64,000 bases of DNA, from assembly GCA_030263455.1 (NCBI GenBank), contig SZOZ01000005.1, positions 1 through 64,000 of the forward strand, in the 5' to 3' direction. Position numbers and translations under genes: made by a program. Under the pieces are notes generated by a model that ran no database searches, was not told where the DNA came from, and worked only from the letters and a program-made list of their open reading frames with translations. The stretch is from Synechococcales cyanobacterium CNB (GTDB taxonomy: Bacteria > Planctomycetota > Phycisphaerae > Phycisphaerales > UBA1924). This document shows, piece after piece, positions 8,531-16,442 of this stretch. Positions within the stretch are counted from its first letter, which is position 1. Each line of letters starts with the position of its first letter.

Positions 8531-9366
8531 CCACCGCAGAACTGATGGAACTCGCGCTGCTCGACGTCCTCGCGCTGCTGGACGAGGAAGAGCAATCCGC
8601 CTTCGATCGGGCGTTCAGGGCGGCGACGCCGGAGGTACAGGCTCAGATCCGGCGCGAGCAGACGAGGCTGGCAAGGATCGACGCGCTGCTGCCCGATGTG
8701 GAGGCGCCTGTCTCGCTGCGCGCACGGGTGCTGGCCGCCGTCCGTGCGGCGATCAGCGCGTCGTCCAGCCCCGGTGAGGCGGCCGCGCTGCACCTGGCGC
8801 AGAGCGCTCGACCGGTTGATCAACGCGCGCATGGTCACAGGCGTCGCGTCACGCACTGGTGGCGCGCCGCCGCGTTCGGCGCGACAGCGGCCGTGGTCGT
8901 GCTCGGCGCATTGCTTGTCCGCCTGCACAGCGACTACCAGCGCCTGGAGAACGACCTCAAGCGCGACGCGCTCCTCTCGCAACTGGTCGAGACGTTCGGT
9001 TCCCGGTACGTGACCGACGCGATCTTCGACGCGGACACCAGGCGCGTGGCGTTCCGGCCGGATGCTCCCGGCGCGCAGGGCCGCGCCGCGGTGTGGTACC
9101 ACCCGGACTGGGATTCGGCGCGGTTCTTCGTTGTGGACCTGCCGCTCTCGACGCCGGATACTACCTACCGCCTGGTCGTGCTCGACGACCAGGGGAACGT
9201 GGTGCAGGACGTGGCGCAGTTCGACTTCCGCGGCGGATTGCTCCACCGGGACATCCCGATTCAGGTGGCGGTATCGGGGTCACGGCTCGGCGTGATGGCA
9301 ACCAGTGCCGCGAACCAGTCGGCACGGATCATGCTGACGTCGGAGTACCGCGTTCCGCCTGCGTGA
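8527..9366 (+). CDS. membrane anti-sigma factor (RskA-like)
   Basis: A 279-residue partner of the ECF sigma factor. An acidic cytoplasmic N-terminal part (LLDVLALLDEEEQSAFDRAF) is followed by one transmembrane helix at about residues 118-137 (AAAFGATAAVVVLGALLV). A C-terminal extracytoplasmic domain of the anti-sigma-K type follows (WDSARFFVVDLPLSTPDTTY, VVLDDQGNVVQDVAQF). No HxxxCxxC zinc motif is present. The stop codon abuts the 3' end of the convergent coiled-coil gene with no gap. Confidence 0.85.
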   Translation: MTTAELMELALLDVLALLDEEEQSAFDRAFRAATPEVQAQIRREQTRLARIDALLPDVEAPVSLRARVLAAVRAAISASSSPGEAAALHLAQSARPVDQRAHGHRRRVTHWWRAAAFGATAAVVVLGALLVRLHSDYQRLENDLKRDALLSQLVETFGSRYVTDAIFDADTRRVAFRPDAPGAQGRAAVWYHPDWDSARFFVVDLPLSTPDTTYRLVVLDDQGNVVQDVAQFDFRGGLLHRDIPIQVAVSGSRLGVMATSAANQSARIMLTSEYRVPPA

Positions 9367-11442
9367 TCACGCCGCTCTCGACGAATCCTGGCGATTGATG
9401 AGCTGTTCGATGGGGTCCACCCACCGGCGTTCTTCCAGCAGCTGGTCGAGGCGATCGGCCTGCTCGAAGACGCTCTGTGCCCGAGCGAGCCGGCGCCAGA
9501 TCACGCTCCAGAACCCGACGGCGAGCAGCGACGAGACGCCGAGCCCGGCGGCGGCGTAGAGCGGACGGCGGTCCTCGATCGGCTGGCCACCGAGCCTCGG
9601 TTGCGACTCGACCACCGTCACCGCGGCGTCGGCACGCCGCGAGCGGGAGGTGTTGGCCTCGGCGACGAGTGTGGAGACATAGGTGTCCAGGGCGCGCAGC
9701 GTGCGTTCCGCGCCCGGTCCGCGGAGTTCGAGTTCGAGACGACCCGGAGCGGTGGAGTTCCAGATGAGGTTCGTTTCAAGGGCCGCCGCCAGACGGGCGG
9801 GGTGTGCGAGATCGGCGATCCCGCGACGCTCCATGCGCTCTGCGACGCGGTCGAGCAGCCGAGGATCGGTCAGCAACTCGACGTGGAAGGTGTGCCAGCC
9901 TTCGAGTTCCGCGGGGTTGGGGTTCGTGGCCCGCTGCTGCGCCGAGATCACGGCCCGTGCCGCATACACGGGATGGACGAACTGTCCCGCGATCACCCAA
10001 CTGAGGAGTCCGAGCACGGCGACGAGACCGACGAGGAAAAACCCGGCTGCGGCAGTGTTGGTTCGGGCCTTGGCGGCGTTGACTCGCTTGCCCACGGCCT
10101 CGATCGAGACTCGGGCTTCGACCAAGTCGCGCCGCTGCGCGAGCACCTGCTCGCAGCGGTCGATGCGATCGGCCAGGGTCTGGTTGGCGCGTTCGAGCCG
10201 CTCACGCTGGCGACGGAGCGCGGCGCGATAGTTGCGCAGACGCGCGAGGCGTTCACTCGGGCGCGGGCCTGAAGTCGTTCCTTCCACGGCGGGAGCGTTG
10301 AGAAGGGCTTCGCGCAGGCGTGTCCGCTCGGCCTCGGCGGCACGAAGCTTCGCTTCGAGTTCGTCGGCCTGTCGGCGCAGGCGGTCAATGTCAGCGGCGA
10401 TCGCCTCGGCGCGTTCGAGCTTCGCCGCCTGCTCACGGACAAGGCGCGACATCTCGGCGAGCCGATCGACCGCATCGCGGAGCCGCGCTTCGTGTTCGGT
10501 CGCCGCGGCACGGTGTCGCTCGGCTTCCGCCTCGGCAGCGGCCGCGCGCTCCTCGGCGGCCTGCGCACGCCGCGCGGTCTCGGCGATCAACCGCTCGGAG
10601 GCATCGCGTTCCTCGCGCCCGAGGGTCTGCTCCGACGCGGTTCGTTCAAGGTCGGCGATCAGTTGGGCCTCGCGCTCGCGAGAGGCCTCGACTTCGCGCT
10701 GGAGCGCCTCGACGCGCTGCTCCTGATCCGCCGCCGAGGATCGGAGTGCCTCGATCTCCGCGCGCAGACGGTCAAGGTCGCCGTTCTCCGCTCGCAGTCG
10801 GTTGAGTTCAGATTCAAGGGCATCGGCGCGTGCCGCTCGCTCGCCGAGTTGATGGACCTCGGAACGCAGGCGTTCTGCCTCGTCGGCCCGTGGGCGAATG
10901 GCATCGATCTCTTCTCGCAGCCGTTGCGATTCCGACGCGACTTTGCGCAGGGAGACAATCTCGCCTTCGAGTCGGCCCGCCTCCTCGGCGCGGTGGCGCA
11001 GCGCATCGAGTTCCGCGTGGAGCCGCTCGGTGTCGGCGAGCCGCTCGCGGAGCGAGTTCAGTTCGGCCGTGAGGTTCTCGGCGCGAGTGCGGAGGTCGTC
11101 GGCTTCGGACTGCAGGCGATCGGCGAGGGCGGCGCGTTCGCGCAGGTGGTCCGCCTGCAAACGGAGCTGGTCGGCCTCATTCGCGCGATCCCGGAGCGAG
11201 GCGATCTCGGCTCGGAGCGACTGAAGCTCGGCGTCTCGATCAGGCTCCGAGGCGCACGCCGACGGAGGCTGTGGCGGAGCAGCCGCCGACTTGCGTTGCT
11301 CCCCCACACGCCGGAGGCGGGCGAGCTGAGACTCAACGTCCTCGATGACGCGCAGCACGTCGTCTTTCGGTCGGGGGTCCGGATGGCGGACGGTCGGCGT
11401 GCCCCCGTCGGGTGGCCCTGAGTGGCCGTCCTTCACGCCCAT
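9367..11442 (-). CDS. long coiled-coil membrane protein with a Wzz-like C-terminal part
   Basis: A 691-residue protein. Residues of about 40-400 form an almost unbroken coiled coil with repeated RxRAxEAxRL units, rich in Glu, Arg, Ala and Leu. A transmembrane helix (FFLVGLVAVLGLLSWVIAG) follows, then about 150 residues resembling the periplasmic part of chain-length regulators, a second helix (YAAAGLGVSSLLAVGFW) and a short cytoplasmic tail. Two helices flanking a periplasmic loop suggest a polysaccharide co-polymerase-like fold, but the huge N-terminal coil is atypical. ATG 11442 has GGGAGG upstream. Confidence 0.7.
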   Translation of the reverse strand: MGVKDGHSGPPDGGTPTVRHPDPRPKDDVLRVIEDVESQLARLRRVGEQRKSAAAPPQPPSACASEPDRDAELQSLRAEIASLRDRANEADQLRLQADHLRERAALADRLQSEADDLRTRAENLTAELNSLRERLADTERLHAELDALRHRAEEAGRLEGEIVSLRKVASESQRLREEIDAIRPRADEAERLRSEVHQLGERAARADALESELNRLRAENGDLDRLRAEIEALRSSAADQEQRVEALQREVEASREREAQLIADLERTASEQTLGREERDASERLIAETARRAQAAEERAAAAEAEAERHRAAATEHEARLRDAVDRLAEMSRLVREQAAKLERAEAIAADIDRLRRQADELEAKLRAAEAERTRLREALLNAPAVEGTTSGPRPSERLARLRNYRAALRRQRERLERANQTLADRIDRCEQVLAQRRDLVEARVSIEAVGKRVNAAKARTNTAAAGFFLVGLVAVLGLLSWVIAGQFVHPVYAARAVISAQQRATNPNPAELEGWHTFHVELLTDPRLLDRVAERMERRGIADLAHPARLAAALETNLIWNSTAPGRLELELRGPGAERTLRALDTYVSTLVAEANTSRSRRADAAVTVVESQPRLGGQPIEDRRPLYAAAGLGVSSLLAVGFWSVIWRRLARAQSVFEQADRLDQLLEERRWVDPIEQLINRQDSSRAA

Positions 11443-11691
11443 CCCTGTCGTCCTCCCTTGGCACCGAGACCGCACGGTCCGGCCGGACCCGTCCGGCTGT
11501 ATCGACCGTTCGGGTCGGCCACTGAACCGCCCGGTCCGAGAACGGAGCGATGCCGGCGTCTGCCCGGCCGATCAAACCGCGGTATACAGCAGGAAAGGGG
11601 GAACACGGCGACCCGGGTCGAGGTACAATGGACGATGTGAACCCACGCCCGGGTGTTGTCCCCCGGCGCGACCCCTGAGGAAGGAGCCACC

Positions 11692-12120
11692 ATGTCCTGC
11701 TGCGGCACCCCGCTGTCGTTCTTCAAGCCCCTCATCGCGATCGTCGGCCTCGTCGCCGTCGGTGTGGGTGGGTACAACCTCGCCACCACGGGCTGCCCGT
11801 TGGGCGGCTGCCTCGATGGCAAGTCGGACACGAAGATCGTCCAGACGGCCGGGCCTGGAACAGACGGCGCGTGTCCGCTGGGCGGGTGTTCCGCCGACAA
11901 GGCCGAGGCGACCGAGTGCTCGATGGAGGCGGTCTGTGAGACCGCGTGCAGCGAGTCGATGAAAGAAGCCTGCCACGAGGCGACGGCGTGCGAGGGTGAG
12001 AAGGTCGCGGCCGACTGCTGCGGCTGCTCGCCGGAAGGGTGCGAAGAGGCGTGCCGCGAGGCGTGCGAGACGATGAAGGCGGCCAAGCCCGCGACGGACG
12101 GCGAGTCCACGGGCGGCTGA
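11692..12120 (+). CDS. small cysteine-rich membrane-anchored protein with CPLGGC repeats
   Basis: A 142-residue protein starting MSCCGTPLSFFKP, with one hydrophobic segment (LIAIVGLVAVGVGGYNLA, about residues 13-30) and then a soluble part containing 13 further cysteines, for 17 in total. CPLGGC occurs twice, followed by pairs such as CETAC, CCGC and CREAC. The AAGGAG ribosome site is strong. TACAAT at 11624-11629 could be its -10, and a terminator follows. Metal binding or a redox role is possible but not shown. No named family is recognised. Confidence 0.8.
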   Translation: MSCCGTPLSFFKPLIAIVGLVAVGVGGYNLATTGCPLGGCLDGKSDTKIVQTAGPGTDGACPLGGCSADKAEATECSMEAVCETACSESMKEACHEATACEGEKVAADCCGCSPEGCEEACREACETMKAAKPATDGESTGG

Positions 12121-12150
12121 GCCGACCGGGCATCCGGAGTCCCACTTCAG

Positions 12151-12183
12151 GCCCGGTGCGCTCACACGCGCCGGGCTTTTTCG
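12151..12183 (+). terminator. Rho-independent terminator of the cysteine-rich gene
   Basis: GCCCGGTGCG and CGCGCCGGGC form a GC-rich hairpin with a short loop, followed directly by TTTTT. It lies 30 bases after the stop codon at 12120. Confidence 0.85.
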
Positions 12184-12202
12184 TTTGTGGCATGATGAGG
12201 GC

Positions 12203-13159
12203 GTGCGAGCGGTTGTGATCGAGAGTGACGCGCTTCGATTGCGAGTGCTGCCCCGGCTCGGCGCGGGCATGCACGGACTGTCGCTGCGTCGAGGGGACGG
12301 CGAATGGCGTCCGCTCCTACGGGCTTCGCCCGATTTGCCGGAGCACTTCAACTCGTTAGCGTGCTACCTGCTCGCGCCTTGGAGCAATCGAGTTCGCGGA
12401 GGCAAGTTTCGGTTCGCGGGGCGTGAGCACGCGATGAGGCCGGACTGGCCGGATGGAACCGCGATTCACGGGTTGGTGAAGGACAAGGCGTGGCGCATCC
12501 TCGACCGGTCGCCGGTGTCGGTGCGGCTGGCGTTCAACAGCCGAGACCATGCTCCGACCGGATACCCGGCGGCGTTCTCGTGCGTCGCGCGGTACGAGCT
12601 GGATGGGGCGACGTTCCGGGCTTCACTCGCCGTGACGATCGATGACGGGGCCGTTGGGCGGGCGCCGGTCGGGCTGGGCTTTCACCCCTTCTTCCCGCGG
12701 AGGTTGTGGGATGAGCGAGATGAGGTCGTGGTCGCGTGTCGTGCGTCTGGGCCGGATGCGCCGCGCGGGCTGCGCGGACGGTACCCGTGCGAAGGGATGC
12801 TGCCGGTCGGGCAGGCGACGCGGGACGGTGTCGTGAAACGGTTGTGCGAAGGCACGGCGCTCGGAGGTGAGTTCCTCGACGACGTCTTCGCGGGATCGCT
12901 GGACGGTGCGGTGATCGAGTGGCGGGCGAGCGGCGTGAGGGTGGTATTCGCATGCTCGCCGGGGCTTGACCACACGGTCATCTACGCGGGTCACGATACG
13001 GCGGGGAAGCCGCTGCCTTTCTTCTGTGCAGAGCCGGTCAGCATGGTGAACGACGGGTTCAACATGCTGGCAGAGGGCCTGGAAGGGACGGGAGTGCGCG
13101 TGCTGGAACCGGGTGGATCGTTCGAGGTGGAGTGGGCGATGCACGTCGAATGCGTGTGA
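12203..13159 (+). CDS. aldose 1-epimerase-family enzyme (mutarotase-like)
   Basis: A protein of about 318 residues with the galactose mutarotase-like beta-sandwich signature: a sugar-binding Asn/Arg near the N-terminus (LLAPWSNRVRGGKFRF), IHGLVKDKAWRI containing the conserved His, a second catalytic His in VGLGFHPFFPR, and YAGHDTAGKPLPFFCAEPVS near the end. It would interconvert anomers of a hexose or a related substrate in the cytoplasm. GTG 12203 was chosen over a TTG upstream; another GTG three codons later is possible. Confidence 0.85.
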   Translation: MRAVVIESDALRLRVLPRLGAGMHGLSLRRGDGEWRPLLRASPDLPEHFNSLACYLLAPWSNRVRGGKFRFAGREHAMRPDWPDGTAIHGLVKDKAWRILDRSPVSVRLAFNSRDHAPTGYPAAFSCVARYELDGATFRASLAVTIDDGAVGRAPVGLGFHPFFPRRLWDERDEVVVACRASGPDAPRGLRGRYPCEGMLPVGQATRDGVVKRLCEGTALGGEFLDDVFAGSLDGAVIEWRASGVRVVFACSPGLDHTVIYAGHDTAGKPLPFFCAEPVSMVNDGFNMLAEGLEGTGVRVLEPGGSFEVEWAMHVECV

Positions 13160-13194
13160 CCACGCTCGCCCGAAAGCCCGAGGCGGAGGAGTGT

Positions 13195-13851
13195 TTATGG
13201 GCCGATGAGGGCGACGGCGGACTCGTCGGGCGTGAAATCCGGGATCGGTGTGCCGTCGTTGAAGTAGTTGAGAATCCAGGTGAGGCTGCCGCGTTCGAAG
13301 AGGTCGGCAAAGAGGCGGACGGCGTCGGGGTCGTAGCGGGTGCCCGCGCCGTTGCGGAGTTCGATGAGTGCGTTGGCGGCGGCCTTTTCGCCGACTTCGT
13401 GGCGGTAGGGGCGAACGCTGGTCATGGCATCGAACGCGTCGATGACGGCGAAGTAGCGTGCGACGAGCGGGATGTCGCCGTCCTTGAGGCCGTAGGGGTA
13501 CCCGAGACCGTCCCAGCGTTCGTGGTGAAAGCGGATGAGGTCGAGGATGTGCTTGTCCTCGACGTCCATGGCGACCATGCGTGCGTAGCCGGTCACGGGA
13601 TGCTGCTGGATGACGGCGAACTCCTCCGGGGTGAGGCGATCGGGCTTGGTGAGGATGGCGGAGGGAATGTCGATCTTGCCGACGTCATGGAGGGCCGCGC
13701 CCTGCGTGACGGCGTGGATGGTGGCGTTGTCCGCGCCGACGGCCTCGAGCATGGCCCGGGAGTAGAGCACGACGCGCCACGTGTGGGCGGCGGTCGAGAG
13801 GTCCTTGGCCTCGATGGCCTTCACGAGTTGATGAACGGTCGCCGGGTCCAC
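13195..13851 (-). CDS. HD-GYP domain protein (cyclic-di-GMP phosphodiesterase-like)
   Basis: A 218-residue protein consisting of almost only an HD-GYP domain: ALHDVGKIDIP supplies the HD pair, followed by QQHPVTGYARM, HHERWDGLGYPYGL (the GYP motif), PLVARYFAVIDAFDAMTS and RPYR. Such proteins hydrolyse cyclic-di-GMP. No receiver or sensor domain is attached, so partner proteins would supply input. GTG 13851 was chosen because GGGAGG lies four bases upstream; the open frame upstream is not conserved-looking. Convergent with the epimerase gene. Confidence 0.88.
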   Translation of the reverse strand: MDPATVHQLVKAIEAKDLSTAAHTWRVVLYSRAMLEAVGADNATIHAVTQGAALHDVGKIDIPSAILTKPDRLTPEEFAVIQQHPVTGYARMVAMDVEDKHILDLIRFHHERWDGLGYPYGLKDGDIPLVARYFAVIDAFDAMTSVRPYRHEVGEKAAANALIELRNGAGTRYDPDAVRLFADLFERGSLTWILNYFNDGTPIPDFTPDESAVALIGP

Positions 13852-13972
13852 GAAGCCTCCCGGAAGCGGTCCGCGCGAGTTGAAGTGTACACCCGGATTG
13901 GTGAACCGAGTGAAGGGTTGCGTCTTCGTAGCCCAGTGCGACGAATGTCGGGGGAGGGCGCGTGGCGGAGAG

Positions 13973-14008
13973 AAAAAAACGCGTGCCCGCCGGTGGGCAG
14001 GCACGCGT
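13973..14008 (-). terminator. Rho-independent terminator of the PEP-CTERM gene
   Basis: On the minus strand ACGCGTGCC and GGCACGCGT form a perfect nine-base stem with an internally pairing loop, followed by seven T residues. It lies 46 bases after the stop of the PEP-CTERM gene. Confidence 0.9.
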
Positions 14009-14053
14009 CACGAGCATGGTCAGGCACGGGCAGATGCCCGGGCCATGGTGTCG

Positions 14054-14689
14054 TCAGCGGCGACGACGGGCCGCGACCAGGCCGCCGAGGCCGACGAGGG
14101 CCAGGGTGCCCGGAGCGGGAATCTCGTAGAGGGCGAAGGCGACATCGCCGGCGCCAGGGAAGGTCTGGTAGCCGTTGCCATCGAAGAAGTCGGCGGCGAT
14201 GGTGCCGTCGCCCCCGGTGCCGAAGTGCCAGGCGAAGCCGTCATCGAAGGGGCTGATGTTGTGGGAGCCGATGGAGATCCAGCCGTTGTCGACGGCGACG
14301 GGCGTGATCGCGGCGTCGAACTCGTAGACCCAGTAGTTGCCGAAGATGTTGGCGTCCTGGGTGATGGTGATGTTCGCCTTGGCGATGGTCTCGGAGGAGG
14401 TCTGGCCGAAGCCCGCGTTGTAGAACGCGATCGTCCACGCGGAGAAGTTGGTGAGGTCGGGGAAGATGTAGTACTCGCTCATGCCCCACCACTTGACGCG
14501 GTCGATGACCTTCGTCCCGCCGAGGTTGAAGTTGTCCGCGATGCGCTGCGACCAGTACTGGCCCGACTGGCCGTCGGAGAAGTACCCGCAGCCGAGGCAG
14601 CCGCCGTAGTCGGGCAACTGCTGGAAAACCTGCGCCGAAGCGCCCGCGGCAACGCCGGCCACGGCAATCAGTCCGATGATTCCACGCAT
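14054..14689 (-). CDS. exported PEP-CTERM sorting-domain protein
   Basis: A 211-residue secreted protein. The signal peptide (MRGIIGLIAVAGVAAGASAQ) is followed by a mainly beta domain rich in Asn, Gly and aromatic residues. The C-terminus is a PEP-CTERM-type tail: a PAPG variant of the motif, a hydrophobic helix (LALVGLGGLVA) and RRRR. Such tails are recognised and cleaved by exosortase, and an exosortase is encoded at 18014-18955. The ATG at 14689 was chosen for its match to the signal peptide and the GAGGGAG upstream. Biological role unknown. Confidence 0.88.
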   Translation of the reverse strand: MRGIIGLIAVAGVAAGASAQVFQQLPDYGGCLGCGYFSDGQSGQYWSQRIADNFNLGGTKVIDRVKWWGMSEYYIFPDLTNFSAWTIAFYNAGFGQTSSETIAKANITITQDANIFGNYWVYEFDAAITPVAVDNGWISIGSHNISPFDDGFAWHFGTGGDGTIAADFFDGNGYQTFPGAGDVAFALYEIPAPGTLALVGLGGLVAARRRR

Positions 14690-14711
14690 TCCTGTGTCTC
14701 CCTCTGAAGGC

Positions 14712-14732
14712 GTTCCCCACTGTGGGGGGAAC
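14712..14732. promoter_or_regulatory. palindrome just upstream of the PEP-CTERM gene
   Basis: CCCCAC-T-GTGGGG is a perfect six-base inverted repeat around one central base, extended by GTT and AAC with two extra G. It lies 23 bases before the start codon, a position suited to an operator or a 5'-UTR hairpin. Confidence 0.35.
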
Positions 14733-15034
14733 TGTGTCACTCTCTCGCCGGCAACAAAAGCCGGACGTTTCAGCCCAAACTCTTCCTCCCGCGAGGGCGC
14801 ATCGCAAGTGCGCGATGTTCCCCCGAACGGGGTACTTCGGTTCCGTGGTGGATAGGCGGATCGCTCCTCCTACGGTCAGCAGAATCGCGCTGACCCCGCC
14901 CGGAGTCGGGCGGCCTGTCTCTCAGGGGTTTGGTATAGCCGAACCGAGGCGGCGGCTCAAGCAGAATTTCGCTGAAACGGCAACTCTGCGACGCGAGCCG
15001 TAATGTTCGGACCTCGCTTCCGAACACAACCCGA
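14733..15034. other. intergenic region with three hairpins, no gene seen
   Basis: Besides the palindrome upstream of the PEP-CTERM gene, this stretch holds CCGCCCG-GAGT-CGGGCGG at 14896-14913, CATCGC/GCGATG at 14800-14817, and TGTTCGGA/TCCGAACA at 15004-15026. No open frame here has a ribosome site or a recognisable product. Confidence 0.5.
15004..15026 (-). terminator. hairpin after lipA, possible terminator
   Basis: TGTTCGGA and TCCGAACA form a perfect eight-base stem with a seven-base loop, nine bases after the lipA stop. There is no T-run, so it may instead be a transcript-end stabiliser or an operator. Confidence 0.4.
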
Positions 15035-16117
15035 TCAGAACGGCCGAACATGGTGGAATGCGATAGAACTCAGGACGTCGGCCTGATGGTCGGCGTGGTA
15101 GCTCGAGCGAACGAGGGGGCCACTCTCCACGACCTTGAACCCTCGACGGAGCCCTTCGGTTTTGAAGGTCGAGAACTGTTCGGGAGTCACCCATCGATCG
15201 ATGGGAAGATGGTTTCTCGACGGCTGCAGGTATTGGCCGATCGTGAGAATGTCGCAGGAATCAGCGAGCGGGGAGGTGATGGAGGGGCTGGATGACGGTC
15301 GCGAAACCCTGGTGGCTGTCTGGATTTCGTCGATGAGAGCGAGTACCTCGTGGTCTCGTTCGCCGATGCCGACCATGATGCCCGTCTTGGCGACGCACCC
15401 TTGCTCCTTCACGCGTCGGAGGAGTTCGAGGGATCGGTCGAACTTCGCGCTGGGCCTGACGGCCGGGTACATGCGCCGGACGCACTCGAGATTGTGGTTG
15501 ATGATGTGGGGACCGGCGTCGATGACCATCTGCAGCGCGGCCCAGTTGCCTTCGAAGTCGGGGATCAGCACCTCGACGGACATGTCCGGGCAGGCCTCGC
15601 GGACGCGGACGATCGTTTCGGCCCAGATGCCCGCCCCGCCGTCGGGGAGTTCGTCTCGGTTGACGCTCGTGATGACGACGTGCCTGAGGCCCATGAGCGC
15701 CAGGCTCTCGGCAACACGGCGAGGCTCGTCGCGGTCGAGGGTCGGTGGGCGGCCGGTCTTGACGTTGCAGAAACCGCACGCGCGTGTGCACGTGTCTCCC
15801 AGAATCATGATCGTGGCGACGCCGCGAGACCAGCACTCACCCATGTTCGGGCATCCGGCCTCCTCGCAGACGGTGTGGAGCCTGTGATCGGTCATGATCC
15901 TGCGGAGGCGTTGGTAGCCTTCGCCGCCCGGAACCCTGGCGCGGAGCCACGGGGGCTTGCGCTTGGGGGCAAGGGTGTGGTCGCCCGAGTTGTTGAGAAC
16001 CATGCCGGTGAGGCTGACGAGGGGCCGATCGAGGGTTCGGAGCGGATCGCCGCCGGGAGGACGCGGGTGTCTCGGGCGGGTGACTTGGGCAGGGCTTGTC
16101 GCGTCCGGCAGGGTCAT
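15035..16117 (-). CDS. lipA: lipoyl synthase
   Basis: Radical-SAM enzyme that inserts two sulfurs into octanoyl-lipoyl domains. All signatures are present: auxiliary-cluster [13 protein letters not shown], radical-SAM [10 protein letters not shown] and terminal RSSYHA, with [10 protein letters not shown] before the end. At 360 residues it is longer than usual (about 320). The excess is partly N-terminal and partly an 18-residue Ser/Pro-rich insertion just before CDILTIG (15257-15322). The ATG at 16117 lies eight bases after TACAGT. A second in-frame ATG 38 codons later is an alternative start. Confidence 0.95.
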   Translation of the reverse strand: MTLPDATSPAQVTRPRHPRPPGGDPLRTLDRPLVSLTGMVLNNSGDHTLAPKRKPPWLRARVPGGEGYQRLRRIMTDHRLHTVCEEAGCPNMGECWSRGVATIMILGDTCTRACGFCNVKTGRPPTLDRDEPRRVAESLALMGLRHVVITSVNRDELPDGGAGIWAETIVRVREACPDMSVEVLIPDFEGNWAALQMVIDAGPHIINHNLECVRRMYPAVRPSAKFDRSLELLRRVKEQGCVAKTGIMVGIGERDHEVLALIDEIQTATRVSRPSSSPSITSPLADSCDILTIGQYLQPSRNHLPIDRWVTPEQFSTFKTEGLRRGFKVVESGPLVRSSYHADHQADVLSSIAFHHVRPF

Positions 16118-16125
16118 GGGCTTTG

Positions 16126-16131
16126 ACTGTA
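16126..16131 (-). promoter_or_regulatory. candidate -10 box (TACAGT) of lipA
   Basis: On the minus strand TACAGT is followed by eight bases and the lipA ATG, with no Shine-Dalgarno sequence. This would give a leaderless or near-leaderless mRNA. No clear -35 is seen. Confidence 0.38.
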
Positions 16132-16442
16132 GGTATCGACGGAACCCGAACGGGGGGCTTCCGGGCCGAGATCACGGGCCAATAATCATGCTCGCAGCGG
16201 GGTGAATGCCGCGCTGAAAGGGCAAGGACGGTTCAACCGACCCCACCTTTTCGGTCGATCCTCCGATGCGGCACGGACGATTCGTTCGGGTCCGCGAACC
16301 TGCCGACGGTTCGGAGCGTTTGACACGGCGTCGGCAGGCCCTAGGTTTCCCCGCGACCGTCCCGGAGTCGACGACGGGGTGGGTTGGGCAGTCGGTCTCC
16401 GATTCGCCTTGGGTGCAAGGCGATAGGACAAGGAGCGTGAGC
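16132..16442 (+). promoter_or_regulatory. divergent intergenic region upstream of the exopolysaccharide locus
   Basis: The best promoter match facing the locus is TTGACA at 16320-16325 and TAGGTT at 16342-16347, with a 16-base spacer. This leaves a leader of about 90 bases before the GTG at 16443. The consensus -35 is strong and the -10 is weak. No riboswitch consensus was recognised in the leader. Confidence 0.35.

Noticed and set aside
9601-11421. Plus-strand open frames opposite the coiled-coil gene
   Set aside because: Translations resemble repeated mirror images of the coiled coil, and the minus-strand gene has a good ribosome site, two helices and a sensible fold.
16348-16442. Possible cyclic-di-GMP or other riboswitch in the leader of the exopolysaccharide locus
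   Set aside because: No match to the conserved core of known classes could be found by eye, and the leader is only about 90 bases.
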